Shown in pieces: positions 9,125-17,438 of a DNA stretch of 64,000 nucleotides. The notes under the pieces are model-generated. The model was not told where the DNA came from, searched no databases, and saw only the letters and a list, made by a program, of their open reading frames with translations. Location of the stretch: the NCBI RefSeq assembly GCF_016735675.1, contig NZ_JAERSG010000004.1, positions 408,870-472,869 of the forward strand, in the 5' to 3' direction. Made by a program: the position numbers and the translations under genes. The stretch is from Nocardioides baculatus (lineage in GTDB: Bacteria > Actinomycetota > Actinomycetes > Propionibacteriales > Nocardioidaceae). How positions within the stretch are numbered: the first letter of the stretch is position 1; the number at the start of each line of letters is the position of its first letter.

Positions 9125-10351
9125 TCAGCGGCCCGCCGCGAGCTTGCCCTTGAGCAGCGGCGCGACCGGGTGGTGGACCGGGAGGGAGGCGAGGCACGCC
9201 TCCACGACGGCGGTGTCGTAGGGCGCGAGGTCGCTGTAGCGCAGGACCGCGTCGGGGTCGGGCTGGACGAGCAGCGCCTCGCGGACGCTCACCGCGAGGT
9301 AGTCGCCCATCTGCACGAGCGCCGGGGACTCCGTGCCCGGGAGCAGGTCGCCGCCGTAGGCCCGCACCGCGGCGCGTACGTCGCCGCGGCGCAGAAGGCG
9401 CTGGACCTCCTCGACGTCGGTGGTGACGGGGAGCGTGAGCTTGTAGGGGCGCGACGAGAGCTGGCCCGCCAGCGCGGCGCGCAGGTGCGACACCTCGGCC
9501 TTGAGCGTCGAGGTGGTCACCGACGAGTCGCCGTAGAGCAGCGAGTGGAGGTGCTCGACCGAGAGACCGCCGGGGTGCATCGCCAGCAGCGCGAGGATCT
9601 CGGTCTGCCGCCGGTTGAGCAGCAGGCGCTGCCCGTCGAGCCACACCTCGGCGGTGCCGAGCAACGTCAGCGTGAGACCGGGGTCGGCGGGAGCGGCCGC
9701 GCCGAGCGGGGTCGTCCGCCGGTCGGACGGCAGGGCACCCTCGATCAGCCGCGCCATCACCCGTGCCGTCGCCAGGCCGATGGGGTGGGTGCGGTCCCAG
9801 GTCGTCGAGAGGTCGATGACGCCGAGCGGCCGACCGCTCGCCGGGTCGAAGACCGGGGCGGCCCAGCACACCCAGTTGTGCACCACCTCGGCGTAGTGCT
9901 CCGCACTGAAGACCATCGAGGGAGCGCCGGTCCGCCCGGCGATCGCGAGCGCGTTGGTGCCGACGCTCGCCTCGTCCCACCGACCGCCGGGCACGAAGTT
10001 GACCGTCTCCGCCTTGCGGCGCATCACCCGGCCGCCGTAGGTCCAGAGGATGCGGGTCTGCTCGTCGGTGACCGCGATGACGAGGTCGCCGTCCTCGGCC
10101 GTCCGACGCAGCTCGTCCTGCACGCGGCTCACGGCGGTCTGCAGGGGCGACTGGTTCCAGAAGTCGGCGGTGTCGCCCTCGTCGGCCAGCGGCGCGTGCG
10201 TGACGTCGGGTGAGACCACGCCCGAGAGCTGCCAGCTGCTGAGGATCTCGGGCCGGACGGTCTCGGCCTCCTCCTCGCCGTCGGCGACGAACTGCGTCCA
10301 CGCGCGCACGGCTCGCAGCCTGCGTGCGTGCAGGTCCTCACTCGTCGACAT
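9125..10351 (-). CDS. GAF-domain transcriptional regulator of the cox locus
   Basis: This 408-residue protein has an N-terminal sensor region (about 60-215) resembling the GAF module of AcoR-type activators (SRVQDELRRTAEDGDLVIAVTD, then NFVPGGRWDEASVGTNALAIAGRTG). A C-terminal winged-helix-like part follows (about 235-300; LTLTLLGTAEVWLDGQRLLLNRRQTEILALLAMHPGGLSVEHL), like OmpR/SARP DNA-binding domains. It has no sigma-54 AAA domain, as expected in actinobacteria. Such regulators commonly neighbour form II cox and aldehyde dehydrogenase genes in actinobacteria. Its stop lies 88 nt upstream of coxS, so it likely controls that promoter. A GGGGAG ribosome site precedes the ATG. Confidence 0.82.
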   Translation of the reverse strand: MSTSEDLHARRLRAVRAWTQFVADGEEEAETVRPEILSSWQLSGVVSPDVTHAPLADEGDTADFWNQSPLQTAVSRVQDELRRTAEDGDLVIAVTDEQTRILWTYGGRVMRRKAETVNFVPGGRWDEASVGTNALAIAGRTGAPSMVFSAEHYAEVVHNWVCWAAPVFDPASGRPLGVIDLSTTWDRTHPIGLATARVMARLIEGALPSDRRTTPLGAAAPADPGLTLTLLGTAEVWLDGQRLLLNRRQTEILALLAMHPGGLSVEHLHSLLYGDSSVTTSTLKAEVSHLRAALAGQLSSRPYKLTLPVTTDVEEVQRLLRRGDVRAAVRAYGGDLLPGTESPALVQMGDYLAVSVREALLVQPDPDAVLRYSDLAPYDTAVVEACLASLPVHHPVAPLLKGKLAAGR

Positions 10352-10431
10352 GGCAGCTCCCCACGGGTCGCGGCCAACCTAGCCCGAGTGTGACGCTCGC
10401 AACAGGGTGGAGCGGACCGGGCGGCCGGATC

Positions 10432-11334
10432 TCAGCCCACGCGTCGGAAGGTGGCGACGATGCCGGGGTGGTCGGTGACCAGTCGGCGGTACATCTCGAA
10501 GGAGTCGATCCGGAACTCGGAGCTGCGCTCGGCCATCACGTAGTCGATGCCCGACCCGCCCTTGCGACCGCTGTAGTTGGTCTCGAGGCGCAGCGGCCGG
10601 GTGATCCGACCCTTGACGAGGTCGTCGGTGAGGTCGCGGTTCTCGGTGACGTTGCAGTCGCACATCGCCACGAACTGGTGCTCGGGACGCGTGCCCTTCC
10701 TCAGGTCGCGGAGCCGGTCGGCCATCCGCCACATCGCCCGCACACCGGCCATGTTGTGGTAGTTGGGGCCGCCCGTACGACGGTTGTGCAGGTGGTTGGG
10801 CAGGTGGAAGCTCACGGCGCGGATCGTGTGGCCGGTCCGCCGGTGGCGGAGCACCGCCACCACGCCGTACTGGTCGTGGGCGACCTGTCCGGTCTGGCGA
10901 CGCCAGGTCCTGCCGGTCAGCAGGGCCGACCAGGTCTTCTCCAGCTCCCACACGTCCTTGTCGAAGGCGATCGGGTTGTCGTCGGTGCCCGTCGGGCCCT
11001 TCGGCATGAGCAGGGTCCACGACTTCGGCAGCGAGGCGCGCAGGGCCGGGCGGCTGAACAGCCGCTCCTGGAACCCGATCACCGAGGCGTCGCCGGAGAT
11101 GACGCGGCCGATGTCGTGCCGCATGCCGGGGACCCGCATCCCCTTCATCAGGTTCAGCGTCGCCACGCTGAACCGGACCGGCACCTTGGACGCGGTGCGG
11201 GTGTCGGAGCCGGTGTCCTCACGCGCCTGCGCCGGCGAGACGACGAGGGTGGGTGCCGCGGTCAGCAGGACCAGCGTGGTGACCAGGGCTGCGAGACGGA
11301 CGAGGGTGCGGTGCAACGGGGGGTGGCAAAACAT
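10432..11334 (-). CDS. Secreted endonuclease/exonuclease/phosphatase-fold protein
   Basis: This 300-residue protein has a signal peptide (about 1-37, ending in SPAQA) and an EEP (DNase I-like) domain. The expected active-site pieces are present in order: ATLNLMKG, GFQER with the metal-binding Glu, FHLPNH, a CDCNVTEN variant of GDFN, SGIDYVM and the terminal TDHPGIVATF. It could be an extracellular nuclease or phosphoesterase. It splits the cox accessory genes from the structural genes but has its own TACTGT -10 box 7 nt before the ATG, so it may be functionally unrelated to them. Confidence 0.8.
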   Translation of the reverse strand: MFCHPPLHRTLVRLAALVTTLVLLTAAPTLVVSPAQAREDTGSDTRTASKVPVRFSVATLNLMKGMRVPGMRHDIGRVISGDASVIGFQERLFSRPALRASLPKSWTLLMPKGPTGTDDNPIAFDKDVWELEKTWSALLTGRTWRRQTGQVAHDQYGVVAVLRHRRTGHTIRAVSFHLPNHLHNRRTGGPNYHNMAGVRAMWRMADRLRDLRKGTRPEHQFVAMCDCNVTENRDLTDDLVKGRITRPLRLETNYSGRKGGSGIDYVMAERSSEFRIDSFEMYRRLVTDHPGIVATFRRVG

Positions 11335-11347
11335 TCGAAAGACAGTA
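11335..11347 (-). promoter_or_regulatory. Leaderless -10 element of the secreted EEP protein
   Basis: TACTGT (11347-11342 on the minus strand) lies 7 nt before the ATG at 11334, and no Shine-Dalgarno sequence is visible. It supports this start and separate transcription from xdhC. Confidence 0.55.
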
Positions 11348-11399
11348 GGTGGGTCATCCGCGCTCGGCCAAATCCGGCGACACCCGTGTGGCCGCCGCC

Positions 11400-12533
11400 T
11401 CAGTCGTCGTGGTGGATCCGGCCCTCGGTCGACGCGAGCCGCTCCCCGGACCCGCCCCACTGCCGCGCGACGATCTCGGCGGCGATGGACACCGCGGTCT
11501 CCTCGGGCGTACGGGCGCCGAGGTCGAGGCCGATCGGGGACGACAGCAGTGCCAGCTCGGGCGCGGACAACCCGGCCTCGGCCAGCCGCTCCATCCGCTC
11601 GTCGTGCGTACGCCGCGAGCCCATCGCGCCGATGTAGCCGGGGCGTACGTCGTCGTCGAGCCGGAGCGCCACCTCGAGCAGCGGCACGTCGAACTTCGGG
11701 TCGTGGGTGAGCACCGCGAGGACCGTACGACGGTCGATGCGGCCGGCGTCGAGCTCGGCCTGGAGGTAGCGGTGCGGCCAGTCGACGACGACCTCGTCGG
11801 CGCCGGGGAAGCGCGAGCTGGTCGCGAAGACGGGCCGGGCGTCGCACACCGTCACGTGGTAGCCGAGGAACGACCCGACCTTGGCGACGGCCGCAGCGAA
11901 GTCGATCGCGCCGAAGACCAGCATCCGCGGCTTGGGCGCGAACCCCCAGACGAAGACCCGCATCCCCTCGCCCCGGCGCTCGCCGTCGGGCCCGTAGGAC
12001 AGGGTCGCGTTGGTCCCGGCGGCGAGGAGGCCGAGCGCGTCGTCGTGGACGGCCGCGTCCGCCCGCGGGGACCCGATGCCTCCCTCCGCGGCGCGGTCGG
12101 GACGGACGATCATCCGCCTGCCGAGCCATGCCGGGTCGGGGTGCTCGATGACGGTGGCCAGGGCGACCGGGCGGCCCGCCTCGATGTCGGCGGCCACCTC
12201 GCCGAGCTGCGGGAAGGTGGTGCGGGAGACCTGCTCGACGAAGACGTCGAGGATCCCGCCGCAGGTCAGCCCGACGGCGAAGGCGTCGTCGTCGGAGACG
12301 CCGTACCTCTCCAGCACGGGCTCGCCCGAGGCGACGACGGACTGGGCGAGCTCGTAGACGGCCCCCTCGACGCAGCCGCCCGACACGGACCCGACGGCGC
12401 TCTCGTCGGGACCGACGAGCATCGAGGCGCCCGGCGGTCGCGGCGCGGACCGGAAGGTCGCGACGACGGTGCCGACGCCGATGGTCTCGCCGGCCTCCCA
12501 CCACTGCATGAGCTCGGGCAGCACGTCACGCAC
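11400..12533 (-). CDS. XdhC/CoxI-family molybdenum-cofactor maturation protein
   Basis: This 377-residue protein matches the XdhC family, which binds Moco, supports its sulfuration and inserts it into xanthine-dehydrogenase-type enzymes. The N-terminal XdhC_CoxI domain shows GSVSGGCVEG (about 48-57) and GLTCGG with the conserved cysteine. The C-terminal Rossmann-like domain begins near LVFGAIDFAAAVAKVG and includes GYIGAMGSRRTHDER. It corresponds to CoxF in cox nomenclature. The GTG start overlaps the coxE stop by 8 nt, so MoxR, CoxE and XdhC are co-translated. Its presence confirms that the neighbouring CoxL needs a sulfurated cofactor. Confidence 0.92.
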   Translation of the reverse strand: MRDVLPELMQWWEAGETIGVGTVVATFRSAPRPPGASMLVGPDESAVGSVSGGCVEGAVYELAQSVVASGEPVLERYGVSDDDAFAVGLTCGGILDVFVEQVSRTTFPQLGEVAADIEAGRPVALATVIEHPDPAWLGRRMIVRPDRAAEGGIGSPRADAAVHDDALGLLAAGTNATLSYGPDGERRGEGMRVFVWGFAPKPRMLVFGAIDFAAAVAKVGSFLGYHVTVCDARPVFATSSRFPGADEVVVDWPHRYLQAELDAGRIDRRTVLAVLTHDPKFDVPLLEVALRLDDDVRPGYIGAMGSRRTHDERMERLAEAGLSAPELALLSSPIGLDLGARTPEETAVSIAAEIVARQWGGSGERLASTEGRIHHDD

Positions 12534-13665
12534 GCGAGATCACCTCCGTCAGCTCGGCGAACGTCGCCAGCGAGTGCCCGGCGAGGAAGTCGTCGCAGTG
12601 CGGCAGCGCCGCCACCACCCCGCCCTGGAGCGGCTCGTAGCCGGCCTTGCCGCGGTGCGGGTTGACCCAGACGACGCGGTGGGCGACCCGCCGCAGCCGC
12701 GCCATCTGCTCACCGAGGAGCTCGGCGTCGCCGCGTTCCCACCCGTCGCTGAACACCACGACCACGGCGCCGCGGGCCATCCCGCGCTGCCCCCAGCGGT
12801 CGAGGAAGAACCGGAGCGTCTCGCCGAGCCGGGTGCCGCCCGACCAGTCGGGCACGACCTCGCCGGCCGCGACGATCGCCCGGTCGGCGTCGGGCGAGCG
12901 GAGAGCGCGGGTGACGTGAGTCAGGCGGGTGCCGACCGTGAAGGTCTCGACAATGCCGTTGGCGGTGCGCGCACACTGGGTCAGGCGGTGGGCGAGGCGC
13001 AGCAGCGCGTCGGCGTACGCACTCATCGAGCCGCTGACGTCGACCAGCAGCACCACCCGGCGTGGCCGCACGCCGCGACGACGCCAGGCGATCTCGGCGG
13101 GCTCGCCCATCTGGCGCAGCGAGCGCCGCAGCGTGCGGGACGCGTCGACCTCGCCGCGGTGCCACCTCTGGTGCCGGGCCGTACGCCGGGTGGGCGGGCG
13201 CAGCGACAGCCGGACGAACATCCGGTCCAGCCGCCGCTTCTCGGCGGCGTCGAGCGAGCCGACGTCGCGGTGCTGGAGCACCTCCGCCTCGGAGGCGGCA
13301 GCGCGCACCACGTCCTCCTCGGCCTCGGTGTCGCCGCCACCGGCACCCTCCGCATCGGGCAGGAGGTGAGCGGTCGCCGGGCGCGAGGCGTCGCGTGGGC
13401 GGGCCTGCGGCAGGCCGTCGCGCGCGTTGAACCAGGCCGCGAACACCTGGTCGTGGCGGAACAGGTCGTCGGGCGAGGCGCACAGGGTGGCCCGCCCGGC
13501 CCACCACACGGCCTGCCCGTCGTCGGCGCCGACCTCCGCGGCGGCGGCGAGGAAGGTCTGCGCCCGGTCCTGGGTCACGGGTACGCCGGCCGCGCGGAGG
13601 GCACGGGTGAAGCCGAGGAAGACCTCGTCGACGTCGTGCTGCGCCGTGCTCACGGGCTGGTTCAT
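12526..13665 (-). CDS. coxE: CoxE-type VWA domain protein
   Basis: This 379-residue protein contains a C-terminal von Willebrand A domain with the MIDAS motif DVSGSMS, a GTRLGETL threonine loop and FSDGWERGD. An N-terminal helical region precedes it. CoxE partners the MoxR ATPase CoxD to mature the active site of CO dehydrogenase family enzymes. The ATG overlaps the MoxR stop (ATGA). In form I systems this pair helps build the Mo-Cu site; here, next to a form II CoxL lacking the copper-binding cysteine, its exact role is open. Confidence 0.92.
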   Translation of the reverse strand: MNQPVSTAQHDVDEVFLGFTRALRAAGVPVTQDRAQTFLAAAAEVGADDGQAVWWAGRATLCASPDDLFRHDQVFAAWFNARDGLPQARPRDASRPATAHLLPDAEGAGGGDTEAEEDVVRAAASEAEVLQHRDVGSLDAAEKRRLDRMFVRLSLRPPTRRTARHQRWHRGEVDASRTLRRSLRQMGEPAEIAWRRRGVRPRRVVLLVDVSGSMSAYADALLRLAHRLTQCARTANGIVETFTVGTRLTHVTRALRSPDADRAIVAAGEVVPDWSGGTRLGETLRFFLDRWGQRGMARGAVVVVFSDGWERGDAELLGEQMARLRRVAHRVVWVNPHRGKAGYEPLQGGVVAALPHCDDFLAGHSLATFAELTEVISRA

Positions 13666-14555
13666 GCCTGCGCCATCATCCGGTCGAGGGCGGCCTTCAC
13701 CCGGTCGGCGTCCTCGCGGTACTTCAGCAGCGCACCGAGCGTGGCGGCGGCCGAGGCGAGGTCGAGCTCGGCGCTACCGAGGTAGGTCAGTGCCCGGGCC
13801 CAGTCGAGCGTCTCCGCGACGCCCGGCGGCTTGAGCAGGTCGTCGCGGGCACGCAGCTGCTGGACCAGCCCGACCACCTGCCGGGCGAGGGTCTCGCTGA
13901 CCTCCGGGGCGCGGGACCGGACGATCTGGATCTCGCGCTCGAGGCCCGGGTGGTCGATCCAGTGGTAGAGGCAGCGGCGCTTGAGCGCGTCGTGGAGCTC
14001 GCGGGTGCGGTTGGAGGTCAGCACCACCAGCGGCGGCTCCGGCGCGGTGACCGTGCCGAACTCCGGGATGGTGACCTGCCAGGTCGAGAGCACCTCCAGC
14101 AGGAACGCCTCGAACTCGTCGTCCGCGCGGTCCACCTCGTCGACCAGCAGCACCGCGGGCGCCTGCCGCAGGGCCGACAGCACCGGGCGCGCCAGCAGGA
14201 AGCGCTCGTCGTAGAGGCTCTTCTCGGCCTCGTCGGAGTCGACCTGACCGGACGCCTCGAGCGCGCGGAGGTGGAGGATCTGGCGCGGGAAGTCCCAGTC
14301 GTAGAGCGCCTGGCTGGCGTCGATCCCCTCGTAGCACTGGAGCCGCACGAGCGGCAGCCCGAGGCTCTGCGCCAAGGCCTCCGCCAGCGCCGTCTTGCCC
14401 GTGCCCGGCTCGCCCTCGAGCAGCAGGGGTCGCTGCATCCGGGCGGCCAGGAAGACGACCGTGGCGAGCTCGTCGTCGGCGAGGTAGCCGGTCGTGCCCA
14501 GACGGGCGGCGACGTCCGCTGCGGAGTCCAGTCCAGTGAGCGCGGAGGCAGGCAT
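13662..14555 (-). CDS. MoxR-family AAA+ ATPase (CoxD-like)
   Basis: This 297-residue AAA+ ATPase shows Walker A GEPGTGKTA (about 49-57), Walker B LLVDEVDRAD, sensor 1 LTSNRTRELHDALKRRC and the arginine finger within that segment. MoxR ATPases act with VWA proteins as chaperones for metal-enzyme assembly, and the adjacent CoxE fits that pairing. It is the first gene of the accessory operon MoxR-coxE-xdhC. A TAGCCT box 6 nt before the ATG indicates a separate, leaderless transcript from the nar/mobA genes upstream. Confidence 0.93.
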   Translation of the reverse strand: MPASALTGLDSAADVAARLGTTGYLADDELATVVFLAARMQRPLLLEGEPGTGKTALAEALAQSLGLPLVRLQCYEGIDASQALYDWDFPRQILHLRALEASGQVDSDEAEKSLYDERFLLARPVLSALRQAPAVLLVDEVDRADDEFEAFLLEVLSTWQVTIPEFGTVTAPEPPLVVLTSNRTRELHDALKRRCLYHWIDHPGLEREIQIVRSRAPEVSETLARQVVGLVQQLRARDDLLKPPGVAETLDWARALTYLGSAELDLASAAATLGALLKYREDADRVKAALDRMMAQA

Positions 14556-14567
14556 GGCGTCAGGCTA
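14556..14567 (-). promoter_or_regulatory. Leaderless -10 element of the MoxR-coxE-xdhC operon
   Basis: TAGCCT (14567-14562, minus strand) is followed by 6 nt and the ATG at 14555. It lies in the 42-nt gap after the MobA-like gene, so the accessory operon has its own start. Confidence 0.6.
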
Positions 14568-14597
14568 CGACCGGCACGTTGGTCGGACGTTGGAGTG

Positions 14598-15152
14598 TCA
14601 CCGGCTGTCGACGTCGACGCCGGTCGCGAGGTCGCCGCACTCGACCAGGCGGGGGTGGTGGGCGGCGAGGTAGTCGCGGGCCCCGCGGTCGCCGGTCGCG
14701 CCCTCGACCACTCCGGCCCAGTGGTCGCGCCCGATCAGGACGGGGTGGCCGGGCACGCCGTCGTACGCCGCCCGGGCGAGGTCGTCGCGCCCGCCGGCCG
14801 AGCCCACGAGGCGGGCCACCACCGCGGCGTCGACGTCGGGGAGGTCGACCAGCGACACGAGGGCGGCGTCGTGGTCGGTCGGGGCGAGCGCCGTGAGGCC
14901 GGCGCGCAGGGACGCGCCCATCCCCTCGGCCCAGTCGTCGGCGCGGACCCGCGACACCGACATCGGCAGCAGCGCCGCCGCCCGCTCGGCCTCGGCGCCG
15001 AGCACCACGACGAGCTCGGCGCAGGGTCGCAGCGCCTGCACCGACCGGAGCAGCCACGACGTGCCGTCGGCGTCGCGGGCCAGGGCCTTGGGACCGCCGA
15101 AGCGCTCCCCCGCGCCCGCGGCGAGGAGCAGGCCCACCACGTCGGTCGTCAC
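14598..15152 (-). CDS. MobA/MocA-like molybdenum cofactor nucleotidyltransferase
   Basis: This 184-residue NTP-transferase has the nucleotide-binding signature LLLAAGAGERFGGPKAL at 8-24, a metal-binding Asp in LVDLPDVDA, and the PGHPVLIGRDHW motif common in MocA-type enzymes. Those attach CMP to molybdopterin to make the MCD form used by xanthine-dehydrogenase-family enzymes. Although it follows the nar genes (which need bis-MGD), its type and its place just before the cox accessory genes suggest it serves the cox hydroxylase. The GTG start directly abuts the hemerythrin stop. Confidence 0.82.
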   Translation of the reverse strand: MTTDVVGLLLAAGAGERFGGPKALARDADGTSWLLRSVQALRPCAELVVVLGAEAERAAALLPMSVSRVRADDWAEGMGASLRAGLTALAPTDHDAALVSLVDLPDVDAAVVARLVGSAGGRDDLARAAYDGVPGHPVLIGRDHWAGVVEGATGDRGARDYLAAHHPRLVECGDLATGVDVDSR

Positions 15153-15623
15153 TCAGTCCTCGATCAGCTGTCGGCCGGGGTGGGCACGTTCCCACGCGTC
15201 GATCGCAGCGTCCCACTCCGGCCCGCTGAACTCCACCAGCGTCACCGGGAAGATGCCGTCCTCCTCCTTGGAGATGTGGACGTGCAGCTCCTCCACCTGG
15301 TCGCGGAGCACGATGCGGTGCCGGTGGTCCGCCATGTCCAGCGTGCGCAGGACCTCGTCCAGCTCGCGGTGCTCGGCGATGAGCGGGTCGATGTGGACGC
15401 GATAGAGCTCCTCGCCCCGCATGAGCGCGAACACGCCCTCCTCCTCGCCCTGCCAGTGCGACCGGAGCTCCGCACGCATTCGTCCGACGGTGGACTGCGC
15501 CGCGTCGAGCTCACCGCGACCGCCCTGCTCCAGCGCCCGGTGACCGAGGTCCAGCACGCGCTCGTGCTCGGCGATGTAGTCCCGGATGAGCGGTATCTGC
15601 CGGCACCCGCAGTAGTGGCACAC
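15153..15623 (-). CDS. Hemerythrin HHE-domain protein
   Basis: This 156-residue four-helix protein has the hemerythrin iron ligands spread in order: His near 20 and 27 (AEHERVLDLGH), RSHWQGEEEGVF, HIDPLIAEHRELDE and HVHISKEEDGIFP. It begins with a small cysteine motif, MCHYCGC, that could bind an extra metal or sense redox. Bacterial hemerythrins bind O2 or NO or repair iron centres. Next to nitrate reductase it may protect against NO made from nitrite; that is inference. It starts with GTG and follows the cupin gene after 4 nt. Confidence 0.85.
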   Translation of the reverse strand: MCHYCGCRQIPLIRDYIAEHERVLDLGHRALEQGGRGELDAAQSTVGRMRAELRSHWQGEEEGVFALMRGEELYRVHIDPLIAEHRELDEVLRTLDMADHRHRIVLRDQVEELHVHISKEEDGIFPVTLVEFSGPEWDAAIDAWERAHPGRQLIED

Positions 15624-15627
15624 CCGG

Positions 15628-15960
15628 TCAGGCCCGGGTGGCGACCGTCAGCAGCACCACCGCGTCGGTGTCGGCGTGGAGGTCGTGCCGGTGCGGTGGG
15701 ATCACCAGGTAGTCGCCGGCGCTGCCCTCCCAGACCTCCTCCCCGGCCGCCAGCCGGACCGTGCCGACGAGGACCTGCAGGCTCGCGTCCCCGGGCGACT
15801 CGTGCTCGCCGAGGGACCGCCCGCGGGCCAGCGCGACCACTGTCTGTCGGAGGTCGTGCTCCCGACCGCCGAACACGGTGACGGACGCACGGCCGCTGCT
15901 CGCCTCCCGGGCCGCGGCGAGCTGTTCGTGGGCGAGCTCGGTGAGTGAGGTCTTGTCCAT
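15628..15960 (-). CDS. Small cupin-domain protein
   Basis: This 110-residue single-domain cupin shows the two cupin motifs as GRSLGEHESPGDASLQVLVGTVRL and GDYLVIPPHRHDLHADTDAVVLL. Metal-ligand histidines and a glutamate are present in part. Such proteins often bind metals and sense or store small ligands. It lies between narI and the hemerythrin gene with short gaps, and GGAGAG 6 nt before the ATG is its ribosome site, so it is probably in the nar transcript. Its function is not known. Confidence 0.8.
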   Translation of the reverse strand: MDKTSLTELAHEQLAAAREASSGRASVTVFGGREHDLRQTVVALARGRSLGEHESPGDASLQVLVGTVRLAAGEEVWEGSAGDYLVIPPHRHDLHADTDAVVLLTVATRA

Positions 15961-16008
15961 GGGTGCTCTCCTCGATAGGTGGTGGGACGATGTGGCCGCT
16001 GGAACCGG

Positions 16009-16740
16009 TCAGCCCACCCGGTCCCACCCGCGCCGCGACGGCGTGCTCCCGGGCCCGGGGCGCGAGTCGCGCGAGCGGTAGACGATGTACGGCCGGGTCA
16101 GGTAGCCGACCGGCGCGGAGAACACGTGCACGAGACGGGTGAACGGCCAGAGGGCGAAGAGTCCGAAGGCGACCAGCGCGTGGAGCTGGAAGCCGATGGG
16201 TGCCCGGGCCATGAGGTCCGCGTCGGGCTGGAAGGCGAGGAAGGAGCGGTACCAGACCGAGACGCCCTCCCGATAGTTGTACTCACCGCCCAGGCTGAAG
16301 ACCGACCCCGCGATGGTGTTCCACATCCCCAGCAGGATCGCCGCGCCGAGGAAGGCGTACATGACCTTGTCCATCGGCGTGGTCGCGGAGAACACCGGCC
16401 CGACGGTGCGCCGGCGGTAGACGAGGATGCCCATGCCGACGAGGGCCATCACGCCCGCCACCAGGCCGCCACCGACCGCTGCGTAGTGGTAGAGGTGGTC
16501 GCCGATCCCGACCGCCTCGGTCCAGGAGCGCGGGACGAGGAGCCCGATGACGTGACCGCCGACCACGCCGAGCATGCCGAAGTGGAACAGGGGCGAGCCC
16601 AGGCGCAGGAGCTTGTTCTCGTAGAGCTGCGAGGACCGCGTGGTCCACCCGAACTTGTCGTAGCGGTAGCGCCACAGGTGCCCGACGACGAACACCGCCA
16701 GGCACAGGTACGGGACGATGACCCACAGGAACGTGCTCAT
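16009..16740 (-). CDS. narI: Respiratory nitrate reductase gamma subunit (cytochrome b)
   Basis: This 243-residue integral membrane protein has five predicted helices and two heme b groups, and takes electrons from menaquinol to NarH. Heme-ligand histidines are evident in SPLFHFGMLGVVGGHVIGLL and in FQLHALVAFGLFALWPFTRLVHVFSAP near the C-terminus. The ATG at 16740 overlaps the narJ stop (ATGA), and MSTFLWVIVPYLCL is a typical NarI N-terminus. The frame is open further upstream, but that sequence is the shadow of narJ. Confidence 0.96.
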   Translation of the reverse strand: MSTFLWVIVPYLCLAVFVVGHLWRYRYDKFGWTTRSSQLYENKLLRLGSPLFHFGMLGVVGGHVIGLLVPRSWTEAVGIGDHLYHYAAVGGGLVAGVMALVGMGILVYRRRTVGPVFSATTPMDKVMYAFLGAAILLGMWNTIAGSVFSLGGEYNYREGVSVWYRSFLAFQPDADLMARAPIGFQLHALVAFGLFALWPFTRLVHVFSAPVGYLTRPYIVYRSRDSRPGPGSTPSRRGWDRVG

Positions 16741-17438
16741 CTCGGTGCTCCTACGGGGATGGAGGCGGAGGCGATCAGGGCGGGGCCGGTCGCGAGGGCG
16801 GGATCGGCACCGTAGCCGGAGAGCCCGACCTCCTCGGCCGGCGGGCCCTGCTCGACGAGACGACGTACGGCGTCCGCCTCCGCCCCCTCGAGCGCGGGGA
16901 GCGTGCCGCAGATCGCCAGCAGCGCGGCCGCCCAGGGCGAACCGGTGGTGCCGTCGTCGTTGCGCCACCCGGTCAGCGCCAACCGAAGCATCTCCACGCC
17001 GGCGCGGTGCTCGGTGAGCAGCTGCCACGCGGTGTCGGCATCGACGACAGCACCGAGCTGCAGCACGGCGCACAGGTGGTCCGGGAGCTCGCCGTGAGCC
17101 TCGTCCCACTCGGCGCCGGCGGCGCGGTACGCCTCCTTGAAGCGCACCAGCGCCGCGCCTCGACGGCGGGTGTCGCCGTAGGCGAAGTACGTCAGGTAGA
17201 GCGCGCACTTGCGGGTGTGGTCGAAGGTGGCGACGTAGTCCTGCTGGAGCTCGTCGAGCGGGGTGCGTCGCAGGTGGTCCAGCAGCGCGGGCAGGTGGTC
17301 GTCGTGCGGCACCAGGGCCTCGAGGTCGTCCAGGGTGTCGACGAGCTCGGGCGTCGGGTAGTCGAGCACGGCCGAGCACACGGCCCACACGCGGCGGACG
17401 TCGTCGTCGGGTCTGCTGGGAGTGCGACGTCGGAACAT
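16737..17438 (-). CDS. narJ: Nitrate reductase molybdenum-cofactor assembly chaperone
   Basis: This NarJ/TorD-family chaperone of 233 residues holds NarGH in the cytoplasm until Moco and FS0 are inserted. The conserved helical motif is seen in LDELQQDYVATFDHTRKCALYLTYFAYGDTRRRG. I place the start at ATG 17438, which overlaps the narH stop; a GTG one codon earlier is equally possible. It overlaps narI by 4 nt. Confidence 0.94.
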   Translation of the reverse strand: MFRRRTPSRPDDDVRRVWAVCSAVLDYPTPELVDTLDDLEALVPHDDHLPALLDHLRRTPLDELQQDYVATFDHTRKCALYLTYFAYGDTRRRGAALVRFKEAYRAAGAEWDEAHGELPDHLCAVLQLGAVVDADTAWQLLTEHRAGVEMLRLALTGWRNDDGTTGSPWAAALLAICGTLPALEGAEADAVRRLVEQGPPAEEVGLSGYGADPALATGPALIASASIPVGAPR

